DNA from: Daphnia carinata | Taxonomy: Eukaryota; Arthropoda; Branchiopoda; Diplostraca; Daphniidae | Direction: 5' to 3' | Assembly: GCF_022539665.2 (NCBI RefSeq) | Contig: NC_081335.1 | Coordinates: forward strand, 2,294,001 to 2,358,000 | Length of the DNA: 64,000 bases | In this document: positions 11,601 to 23,600 of the stretch, in pieces | Position numbering within the stretch: the first letter of the stretch is position 1 | How the letters are laid out: every line of letters starts with the position of its first letter | Notes under the pieces: model-generated | Databases searched by the model: none | What the model was told of the DNA's origin: nothing | What the model saw: only the letters and a program-made list of their open reading frames with translations | Translations under genes and position numbers: made by a program

Positions 11601-14600
11601 GGCCGGATTTTCAGCCGTGCAGGTGTACTCTCCGTTATGAACGGCCGCTACCGACTGAATCGACAAGACGGAAATCCTGTCGCCCAAACTGTTGATCGTT
11701 AGGCCCGTGATGGGCGAGTCGGAGGCCAGCGGGCGCGATTTGAATGCCCAGCGCAAACTAATGGGCGAGTCGCCCTTGACGGCCGAACACTGGACCACTA
11801 CGAAATCGCCAGCGTTGAGGGCTTCGTCGTCCCCGAAAGAGAACGGAGCGATTTGCGGGGCAACTAAAATCACGCGAAATCACAATTGTTAATCACTCGT
11901 TTGACCGTAAAAGACTTAACGCGGAGCGATTACTTAAAGGAGAGGAGAACACCGGGGATTTTTTAAAAAAATAATACCAACGACGGTGAGCTGGGCTGTG
12001 TAACTGGCCTGTCCGGCTGAATTGCGAGCGGTGCAAGTATAATTTCCCGAATGGGAGGCGTCGACGGAATCGATTTGCATAATGCTGGACTTTGAACCGA
12101 TCTTTGTGAACGTTATGCCAGAAAGAGCCGAATGGGTCTGACCAGACGTGATCCAGCGAATATCAACAGGGACATCGCCATCGGTTACGATGCACTGCAA
12201 CTGAGCTGACATTCCCGAAGTGTAGTCCTCTTCGCCGAAATTAAATGGCAAGATCTTGGGCACCACTTTACATCGCAAAGAAAACAAAAATTGGACCGAA
12301 TGAAACGTTTAACTATAAAAAAGGCCGGAAGCGTTTTTGACGTCGAGGTTTTTTGGGGCGGAGCGAAATGCTTATTCATTTGAAACAATAATACCAAGCA
12401 CTTCGAGATCGGCAACGACACTTTGCGAGCCAACCGAGTTTTTAGCCGTGCAGGTATATTCCCCACTATGAGCTGCTGTGACAGAGTCGATTTGTAGGAC
12501 AGACGAACGAGGCCCTACACGCGTTGTGGAGACGCCCATATCCGCCATGCCAATTTTACTATCGCCACGAAACGTCCACGTCAATTCGATAGGCAGGTCC
12601 CCTTCACCGACAATGCAGATGGTTTGCACGTGAGAGCCCGGCGTATGGAACTCGTCTTCTCCGAAAGTGAAGGGTAATATTTTCGGACGAACTGGGAGTA
12701 AAAAGAAACGATAACTTTCACCTGGCATCTGATATGGGAGGGCTCGCTTGACCTATTTCTATAAGCATCGATGGTTCAATGGTAGAATGCGCGCCTCCCA
12801 CGCGCGTGATCCGGGTTCGATTCCCGGTCGATGCACACCTTTTTTCCAACTTTTCGAGATGTTTTGTTTACAAGTACAGTTTAACTCAGTTTTACATGGA
12901 ATTTGTGCAAAATTTTAATTTTCGTCGGTAAAAATCTAAGTTTTCCCTGGGATCCCCTTCCCTGCTCTTTGATATATATTCCTACGCTGCCAGGGAAAAC
13001 AACTTTCTCTATCATTCGCAATTAGCGGAGAGGGAGCGCCCCAACGAGGCTTTAGGGGAAGATTTGAACATGGATCATCGACTACCGTAAACATTCAGGG
13101 TGGCTGTAAAGTTGCGAACGGCTGCGATATTGCGAGCAATGCACGTATAGTTGCCCGCGTGATCGGCAGCGACCGAATCGATATTTAGGATGCTGGAACG
13201 CGAGCCGATTTTGATAGTATCGATGCCGGCCATGGCCGAAGACGGTCCGTGAAACGTCCAGCTAATTTCAATGGGCAAATCTCCTTCGATGACGATGCAA
13301 TTGATCTGCGCCGACATGCCCAGCGTGTACTCGTGGTCACCGAAGCTGAACGGACCGATGACGGGCGCCACTGACAGCAAACAAACAATTTTACTTGTGT
13401 ATCGTTTTTTCTATGCGATCGCGGGAGCGATTTTAGGATACGGGAACATGTTTTGGGGACTGATTCCGGACGGTGGATGTACCGAAGACGACCAAAACGG
13501 CCGTGTAGTTGCGTGTTCCGGCCGCGTTGCGTGCCGTACAGGTGTAGTTGCCACTGTGGGCCGCCGCGACCGATTCGATCTGTAGCATGTTGGAACGCGG
13601 ACCCACTTTGGTCGTCGTGATTCCCATCATCGACGAGTACGGCTGGCCGTGAAAGACCCAGTTGATATCCATCGGTAGATCACCTTCGGATGCGGCGCAG
13701 ACGGTATGTGCCGAATCGCCGGAAGTGAACGGCTCGTCGCCGAACGAGAACGCAAGGATTTTCGGCGGCACTGAACGAGCACGAAAAAGGTGGGGACAGA
13801 GTTCCAGAAATTTTTCCCTTTATTTTAAGAAGGATTTTCGGACGCGGAGTTTCCCGGTTTGACGATTGAACGTTTGGGGAACATTCGTTTGCTATTAAAA
13901 CCCGATTTTCGATTCGCCTTACCGTACACCGTTAAATTAGCGGAATAGGATGATGTTCCAGCCGGATTTCTGGCAACGCAACGATACTCTCCATCCGAAT
14001 TGTGATTGACATTCGACATGGTCAGCAGACTTGTTTTACTGCCTACATTCACCAGATTCACGCCCGGCCGGCTGTTGTCCAGCGGTAGGCCATTGAGAGT
14101 CCAAGAGACGGCTAAAGGCTCGTCTCCTCGGGCCACGTAACAAGTCAACTGGACATCGTCGCCAGCATAGACCGGCTCGTCGAAAGCGAACGGATTGATG
14201 GCCGGCAAGACTAACGAAATTCGCACACGTATCCATTTTTTTTTTTTAAATACACACTTAAAGTTAACTCTTTCTCGCGTGGGATATTACGATTTTGCGC
14301 TGGACTTGGATATCGAATCCAAGACGATAATGGGGCAAAGATTCGTCGTGTTGATATTCCGTTCAAAAATGATTTGAAAAAATGGTTTATGATTTATGCA
14401 ATTCCGGAATTCAACACGTCGATTCTTTGCGGGATAGTTAATTGAAACATCGGACTTACCCATGACTTGGACTTCGAGGTTGCCTTTGGCGGAGAATCCT
14501 TGAGCGTTTTTGGCGATGCAGGTGTAGGAGCCTTGATCCAACGAGCGCTGGACGTTCTCGATGATGAGCGTTCCATTAGGGAAGACTTGCTGGCGGCGGT

Positions 14601-17600
14601 TAACGGGCAAAACACGGCCACCTTTCTCCCATTGAATAGTGTCGATCGGATATCCAGCTACGGGACAGGTAACCAGCATCAATTCACCGGCCACAACAGC
14701 CACTTTATCCATCGGTCTGACGAAAGGTAATCCGTAAACGTTGAAGCGGGCAGAGTGGTCGGCGTGTCCGACTTTGCTGGAAGCGGCGCACTTGTAGAGG
14801 CCTCCGTCGTTGGTGTGAACGGCCGTGATGTTGAGGTAGGAAACGACTTCGTTGGTTCCGGCCGTAAAGTGACCAATTTGCACCCTAAGCCAAAGCCATA
14901 AACACGGTTAGATTTCGTTTTCCTTACCAATCGATATATTTACCTCTCGGAAGACGAGATTTTCTTTCCGTCCAATTCCCAGGTGATTTCCGGTAACGGA
15001 TTTCCAGACGCTGAGCACTTGAGGGAAACGCTGGGTCCGGGCTGAAGGGTCCGTTCGGCGAAGGTGTTTAGGAACTGAGGCGGATCGACTGCAGTAAAAC
15101 GGATGATAACCAATATCCGGGAAGGAAGAGAAATTATGAAATAAACAAATATGATTTACATCTTCCGCCTAATTTCAGTTCGGCCGATGCCTGGGCGCTC
15201 TCCTGGTCGTTGCGGACAAAGCACTGGTACATGCCCTTATCTTCACGGCGGACTTGCTCGATCCTTAAAACGGTGTCTGAATGACTGAGAGCGATGCCGT
15301 CCTTCATCCAGCTGATGGATTTGATGGGGTTGCCCTCCGGGTTGCACGTCAACGTAGCCGGACGGCCGTAATCGACAGTTTGGACTTGCGGTTCGATGCT
15401 GGCCGATAGAGGAGCTAATAATTCAAAGAGAAAACGAAAGTTTTAACATTTTCGTTCTGATTTCTCATTCAAAACCTCAATAAAAAGTGAACTGGATTTT
15501 GTACCTGTTACGGTTAGAACAGTCTCGACGCTTTCACCGCCGACGGAGTTGTTGACATTGCACAAATATTTGCCCGAGTCTTCCACTTTAGCCTCTTTGA
15601 TGATGAGAGTGCCGCTGACTTGTTTGACGCGGTCGTCCAGTTTGACCGGCTGCTTGGCTGTGCTTCCTTCCACGTATTTGTACCATCTACATTTTTCGAT
15701 AAAAAGAAAAAAAAAAAACAGAAAAACGCTTACGCTACACCGTAAAGCATATTTTCAAGAACGATATCCCACAGAATAAGAACTCTCTTTTTATAATCGC
15801 TATCGCACGAAAGGTCGTGGGAAGTTCCCACTCGCTGGGAAACATACTGGGGGGGGGGGGTGAAAGTACCTGAAGATAGGCACTGGGAAAGCAGTAACAT
15901 CACAAGTAAGATAAGCTTGACGCTGGATAGCAGTTACGGCGATTAGACTGCCTTCGATTTTGCGGCCGGATGTGCGAGGCGCGACATTTGAACTCGGTTC
16001 TTTTTGAAAACAAAAATTCGACGTTTTTAGAAAGAAGACGAAAAACTCGAACAATAAAAAACATCCAACTTGGTGGGCCCTGTTGCACGATGAAGACTCG
16101 TGACGCTTCCATATTGTTATACGACAACGGATGGATGTCGAGAATTCATTAATTAGAAAGGACAATGACAAAAGGGCTCGTTCCATCCGGCCTCAATTAC
16201 GACGATGTTTGAATGAACATAGGCACAAAACAGATTGTTTATCTAGCGTTGTTCAGTTACCGATGACTGGGTGGCGGATGAGACTGGGCATCGCAGACAA
16301 TAGCCACCGGCCCGTTGGATCCTCTTCGGATCGTATCGAATTTCGATTTGGGTGGCAGTCGAGGGGGTACGCTACCCACCGGCTCTGCATTTTTTGTTGT
16401 TCATTGATTAACCCCTATTATCTTCTTTAATTACCTAAACGTTGGTACAGGTATTCCCTGTGCTTCGCATAAAAGAGCTTCGCTCATGGATGACTTCATC
16501 CGGATATCAGATTTACTTCGCGGTGGTAGACGCGGCGGGACGCTCGTCATCGGTTCTGATTTTTACACAACACTTTTAGTTTCAAATTCTCATTAAAAAA
16601 AATTATCGCAAAACTCCACCCGCTGCTTGAATGTTCGGATACCACAAATTTGGTTTTGGTCATCAATTTCGGCCCCTCTAACTGGTCACGTGTTATTTAA
16701 AATTCATTTGAGAACTTAACAAACGAGAACCTGTTTGCCTTCTTTTGTTTTTGAAAGGTCTGCCTGACGTTGGATTAATGTACAAGGGTCTAATCTGACT
16801 TTGTTTCTTCTTAGTTAATCAATTACCTGACGACAGGTGTGGGAAACCCTTGCGCCTGACAGAAGAGCGGCACGGCCTCTTTAGACCGATGCTGCGCGCT
16901 AAGCAATTTCGTATCGAGGGAGAGTTTGGGTCGGGTCGAACCCACGGGTTCTGAATAAAAATCGATACCATTATAACTCTAACCTGAATGCCGGCACTGG
17001 ATAACCCTGGCCGGTGCACAACATCACCAAGGGCAATTTAATAATCCGTTCCAGTACGGTGCCTTTTGAATCGGTTCCGAAACGCGGCCGGGCGCTACTC
17101 ACGGGTTCTTTTATTATTTAAAACAAATTAAAACGCTAAAAAATTGACGTCATTGAGACATTGAAAGCTGCCTGAATATTAGGAGGGAAAGAAAGGGGCG
17201 GCTACCTGGTGATGGGAACAGGAAAGCCTTGAGCGGCGCAGAAAAGACTCAGGGCGGCGGAATTAGAGTGCAACAGCGAAGTGCTGGTGGCCGCCGTAGA
17301 GAAACGCGGTTTCACGCTGCCACTCGGCTCTAATTTCATTTTTTTTTTTAATGTTGGATTGTCAATCAGAAATGAACCAACCTGAAAACTGGAACTGGAT
17401 AACCCTGAGCCTGACATGTCATAGAAAAAGGCAACAAAGAGGAACGCTCCAAATTGCCGCCTTTTAATTCGGTAGAGAAACGCGGACGGGATCCACTCAC
17501 GGGCTCTTTTTTTTAAAAAAAAAAAAGGAAAGACGAGATGTAACACTACGAGATGAACTTATTCACCTGAAAACGGGCACGGGGTAACCCTGGGCTTGAC

Positions 17601-20558
17601 AAGTCAACGAGAAAGGCACCAAGGAAGATCGTTCCAAGTTGCCACCTTTCAGGTCGGTGGAAAAACGCGGGCGGGATCCGCTGACGGGCTCTTTTTTTTT
17701 AATGAAGCGCGTAACAGTATGAGATTAATTATTCACCTGAAAACTGGAACGGGGAAACCCTGCGCCTGACACGTCAATGAATAAGGAGACAAAGAGGAGC
17801 GCTCGACAGTGCCGCTCTTTAATTCGGAGGAGAAACGCGGTCGGGACCCGCTAACTGGCTCTGATTGATAACATCAATCAGATGTTTTTTTGGAAACAAA
17901 TTGTGATTGTAGTTTAAGCAAATCAAGTCGCTAACCTGAATGCGGGTACGGGATAACCCTGAGCCGGACAGGTAAGAGCCAGTTGGTTAGCCCGCTGCCT
18001 TTTAACAATGACACCTGACAGTTCGGCTGAGAAACGCGGTAGGGAGCTGCTAGTTGGCTCTTTTTGGTTTAAAAAAAAAACAATACAAAAAACAAACATC
18101 AACCCCCAAAATCAGAGATCTTAGCAGAGCTAATGTCGACGATATAGAACTGCCTGAATGTGTGGTCTCCTACCTGAAAGCGGGAGTAGGATAGCCCTGA
18201 GCTTGGCACAAAAGAGAAGAGGATCGATCTCGACGCTGCTCCAAGATCATTGACATTTTCGCAGCGAAACGCGGAGCTGCGCTACTCGTCGGCTCTAAAT
18301 GCGATACTTTAGACTTTAAAAACAATCCCCCAATGTTTTGCCTGATTGTTTCGGAAGGGCTAACCTGAAAACGGGAGCTGGATAGGCTTGAGCTGGGCAG
18401 AACAGTGAAAAACTGGCCGACAAATCTTGACGCATAAGGTGGACGGAAGACCGGCTAGCAAAACGCGGTGCGGAACTGCTCGTAGGCTCTTCACAAATAT
18501 CGATAACATTAACTTTCATTTTAGACTCTAGAAGAAAAACAATCGCTATTTCGCTGCCTGAATGTTAAACACGGCTGACCTGAAAACGGGCGCTGGGTAA
18601 CTCTGAGCCGGACAGAATAGCGAGAAACTGGATCGCAAATCTTCGATGAGATTGACAGACGAGCGGCTGGCAAACCGAGGAGCCGAACTGCTAGTCGGTT
18701 CTAAAATAACACGGAATCAAATTTCCCTTCAATCATCTCTTGGTTCATTTAGAACAAAAAAAAAACAACTAAGGAACAGCAGCTTCCTGAATGTTTTTAA
18801 TCGCAAAGCTCAAGAGATCTCAAGTGTACCTGAAGAGAGGTGCGGGGAAACCTTGGGCCTGACATTGAAGATTGGTCGTATGGCCTCTTTGGCGCTTCAG
18901 AAAGGCGATAGACACGTCAGCCGACACGCGAGGAGCCGTGCTGCTCGTCGGCTCTACATCGCATTTTTTACGATAAAACGTAAAAGAATTAATGAATCAT
19001 TCATTGATCGAGTGGATTAGCCCCTGTCTGAATGTTTCGTATCAATGGAGTACCTGAAGAGCGGTGCTGGGAAACCCTGCGCGAGGCACATCAACGTCAA
19101 CGAGAATCCTCTGTGACGTCTTAAAGCCACCGAAGAGAAATCGCCCGATAAACGCGGCGCACTGCTACTTGTCGGTTCTGAACACAAATCAAATGGGACA
19201 CGTTGTTTGGTGGCTTAAAAAAGTTTTTCATCGAGAAAAAAACGAACGGCCTGAATGTTTGGTGCGGGTGATGTTTTTTGACGGATTACCTGAAGACAGG
19301 TGCTGGGAAACCCTGAGCCGAGCACGTCAACGTCGACCAAGAGCCTCGTTGGCGTTTTAAAGCCACAAGAGAGAATTCGCCCGTCAATCGAGGTGCGCTG
19401 CTACTTGTAGGCTCTATCGACAACAGGTCATAATCAAATCGGATAGGGTAAAAAGCCATCAAGGGTTTATTTTTTTGCTACACTCACAACAGACGTAGAT
19501 AATTATATCTATCTACCTGAATAAAGGTGCAGGGAATGCTTGGGCAGGGCATAAAAGATTGATGGCCATTCCCGAATTTTTCCTCAAAACGAAACCAAAT
19601 GATTCAGAGGCGAATCTTGGAGCGCTACTACTCGTGGGTTCTACATAAAACACGGCGCAATTTAAATCGACAATCAATTGCAAGTAACGTGCCGCGAATA
19701 TTAGGAAAGGGGGTTGGTTATTCACCTGAACAAAGGTGCAGGGTAGGCCTGGGCGGGACATAAAAGATTGATGGCCATTCCTGAATGTTTCCTCAACTGG
19801 AAACCGACGTAAGAGTCTGAAGCAAAACGCGGAGCGCTGCTACTCGTCGGCTCTAATTTATTCAAAAACGGCGCGCAATTTAGTTTTCAGAGTCATTGAA
19901 ACACTTAAGGGATAACTACGTCCTGCCGTATACGTTAAGGGGAGAAGGTTATTCACCTGAACAAAGGTGCAGGGTAGGCCTGGGCGGGGCATAAAAGATT
20001 GATGGAAACGCTGGAAGATTTCTTGAGAGTGGAACTCGACGATTCAGTGGGAAACCTTGGAGCGCTACTACCGGTCGGTTCTAATTGAATTCGATAATTA
20101 CTACGACGATAAGACTTAAATTCATTGGAGGGTCTCAATTTGTAACATTGCCCGACTGTTGGAATGGCTGAAACAGGTTTTACCTAAAAGCAGGTGCAGG
20201 ATAAGCTTGAGCCGGACAGAGGAGAGTGAGCGGACGGCCTGTAACTCTTTTGGAATTGGTAGAATCGGATGCGAAACGCGGTGCCGTGCTACTAGTCGGT
20301 TCTATCGGCAGTTACGTTCTCATTAATATTCAACTCATCTCTTTAAATATTACAAAGGCAAACAACCCTGTCCAAATAATTCTACGAGTGCCAGTTGGAT
20401 ACCTGAATGCCGGGGCCGGGTAAGCCTGTGCCGGGCAGAGCAAAGTCAACCAACGACCCATAATCTTTCTCGAACTGGAAATGGCCGAATCGGTGGCGAA
20501 ACGCGGCGCCGTGCTGCTAGTCGGCTCTAAATGATCACATCGTTGTTCTTTAGATTAT

Positions 20559-20604
<46 letters not shown>

Positions 20605-23600
20605 GGGGCACATTTTGCATGTTGGGACAATGTAGCCAATGTGTACCTGAAAGAGGGTGCAGGGTAAGCTTGAGCCGGGCAGAGTAAAGTCAACGGACGA
20701 CCAAATATTTTTTTAGCGTTAGACAAAGTGGAATCGGATGCCAAACGTGGAGCTGCGCTGCTCGTTGGTTCTGCATAACCAATTTTTTTTTTCAATTTTG
20801 ATTTGATGATCTAATAATATTCTAACGCACTAAAAACGAATAACCCTGTGCGCAATGAAAACGCTTGTCGAAAATGTCGAACTGTTCCCAATATAAACCC
20901 TCTTTCCTTTTAAAGCTCTGCCGCCCTTTCAAAATATAGACAGAGAGGTCTATTTATTTTCAGAGAAGACTGCGGGATGAAAAAGAGAGAGAGAGATAAG
21001 AGGGGAAGGAAATGGAAACATCTGCTTTTTCTTTCTCAGAAAGGGGGGAAATGAAATGGCCATTTTTAGACTGCTACTCAACCGACGGAACTGCGATACT
21101 ACTAACCTGTGCGACGGAATGGGGAAACTCTGAGCTTCGCAGAAGGCGGCCAACGACTGGCGTTGGGATCTGAGAAAAACGTAAGATTTGGCGGAGGCGG
21201 CCACGCGCGGAGCTACGTTGCTCAACGGCTCTAAAAGAATTTGTTTGTACACATTCATGACGCGGAAAAACGAAAAGGGAAAAAAAAGGTGTGTGAGTCA
21301 TTTTTTACTACACACTTTTTTTTTGCTTACCGGAAGCTAGGTACTGGGTAACCCTGGGCGCTGATAAACAGAGCCACATTCTGGCCGGAACGACGCTCAA
21401 TGACGTAACTCTTGGTTACGGTGGGGATGCGCGGAGCGCCGCTGTTGACTGGTTCTACACACATTTTTGCGGATGAATGATATGTGAGTCAACAGTTTTT
21501 TTGTAAGATTTTTAGGGGAATTTAGGATACGTATGTGGGAGATTTGAATTTCTAATTTAGAAGAAAAAAAGTTTCCCAGCCGCGTCTCTCCACCGACCGG
21601 TCCCCTGCACCTTTCGTCATTGGCAATTGATTTTTCTTTTCTACGTCAGATTTTTATGGAAATTTTCATTTGTCAAAATTTTGTCTACGTTTTCATTGTG
21701 CAGCAGGGGTACCCTATCCCAACATTCAGGCAGTGCAGTCGAGTTAACCAGTGACAAAGTTAATGTTTTGTAAATTATTTTTAGCAAAAATTGTAAATTT
21801 TAAAATTCTTTCGATAGACTTGGTTATCTAACTTTGTCAACTGGTTAATAAAAATTTATTAAAACTTGTGTGGGTCGTTCGGGTAACTCACCGGTGACGA
21901 CTAGACGACCGGCTGTTGCGCTGAGACGGGTCTCGCCAGTGAGACGATGTTTAGTCCGGCATCGGTAAGATTTGTAGCCGTCTTCGGGCGAGACGTCGCG
22001 AATGTGCAATTCGCCGCTGGGCAGTACCATGTACTTGCCGTCTTTTGAATGATGTTTGTTGTTTTAAAAAAAGATAAAGAAAACAAAGAATTAGATTATC
22101 TGCTGATTTCGCTTATCCTAAATCCCAAGCATAGAAAGAAATCCAATCATTTGTTTCTATCCGAGAGATGCAATCCGCCACCGTTGATTTTGGGCTAAAC
22201 TTGTTGACGTTATTGATAATAAAAATAGAATTTACAAAGTTTGTTTTTAAAATCATTGCTCCATAATTCAACGGTCGACGGATACGATTAAGATTTTTAA
22301 AAAAAGGGAATTTGGAGGGGAGGGAGGAGAGAGAAATCCATTAGTCACTGAAAAAAAAAATAAATAAATCGACCTGCAAATAAAAACAATTCAAAAATTG
22401 TTCCAAAAAATCAATTAGTGTAACGACGATGTGGATGACGTCGAACCTGCAATAAATGATAGAAAAATGTGGTTCATTAATGGGACCAATCCGGCGTTTC
22501 CGGATGGATCTAAAGAGAGCAGTGCCAAGACATTGACACAGATTTTTTTTTTGTTGGTTATGATCAACGTTGGCTGTTTGTAAATCAATACCGTGGCTGT
22601 CGTGGGTAATGTGGATCCCGTCGTCGCCCACCCAAGTGTCGACGATGACAAAATCGCTGACGAAAGACGGTACCAGACAGCGGAGGAGGCCAGCGTTGCC
22701 TAGCAACACGTATTCATCGTGCACATGGACCATGTACGACTGGCTCACGACTGAAACATAAAAAGGGCGAGTGTAAGATGATGACGTTTGGTTTCTTTAC
22801 CCCAGTCGGTGCCGCCATAGACTTCGCCCTGACTGGACGTCCACGACTCAATCTGCACCACGTCGCTCACGTAAGACGGCACCAAACATTTGAGGAGGGC
22901 GGCGTTCCCGCGCAGGACGAACTCGTCATTAACTCGCACTTCGTAATCCTGCCACACGGCTTTCCATTTGTTTGTTTTAAAGCGCGGGAATAGCAAATCA
23001 ATTAAAAATTCGGATCACGTTCATTTGCAGATGAAAATCTAAAATTACAATTTCCCTCTCCATAGGATTTTCTAAAAAAAAAGGGAGGAAAGGCGGGGGG
23101 AAAGTGTTTCCGGGTTTGCTCTTCTTTTTACCAGGCGAGGAGTCGGTCGGGTGGTACGATTGGCCGTGATCGTCCAGCCAGGCCGAGACGTGCACCAGAT
23201 CGGCAACGTAGGACGGAATGCCGCATTTCAGCATGGCCGAATTGCCCCGTATGACGTACTCGTTACCGACTTCGCTCTCGTACGACTGCAACACCACTAC
23301 ACAAGGGATCAATCAACTTAATTGACATTTATGGAGCAATGATTCTTTAATAGCCTTATAGCAATTTGCTTAGTTGTACCCTCGGTGGCGGAATATACCG
23401 AAACTTTCGTTTTTTAAAATCAAATAAAAAAAATACCCGACGAATGGGTATCGAGATTGGCGAGTTCTCCTCGCTCGTCCGATATCGTCCACGAAGCCAC
23501 AAAGACGAAATCCGTCACGAACGACGGGATGGTGCATTTGAGCATGGCCGCGTTGCCCAGGATGACGTGCTCGTTGTTGACTTCAACGACGTAACTCGAC

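Larger units (their letters stand above)
6904..14210 (-). repeat. Dscam: Dscam exon-11 array: 17 mutually exclusive exons (complete Ig7)
   Basis: Seventeen exons from the 5' end: 13923-14210, 13483-13770, 13086-13370, 12395-12691, 11978-12265, 11564-11863, 11144-11431, 10728-11015, 10325-10612, 9905-10192, 9471-9758, 9022-9309, 8567-8854, 8115-8402, 7710-7994, 7300-7590, 6904-7182. All are multiples of three (279-300 nt; 288 is commonest), phase 1 to phase 1. Each encodes one Ig domain: a P-x-I-x-P-F strand, first Cys, W in strand C, then Y/F-x-C. They are corresponding in position to exon 9 of Drosophila Dscam1. Variant 8567-8854 has no ATG, so a start-codon-based ORF search misses it. The intron between 11.3 and 11.4 is enlarged and holds a tRNA gene. 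Confidence 0.95.
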
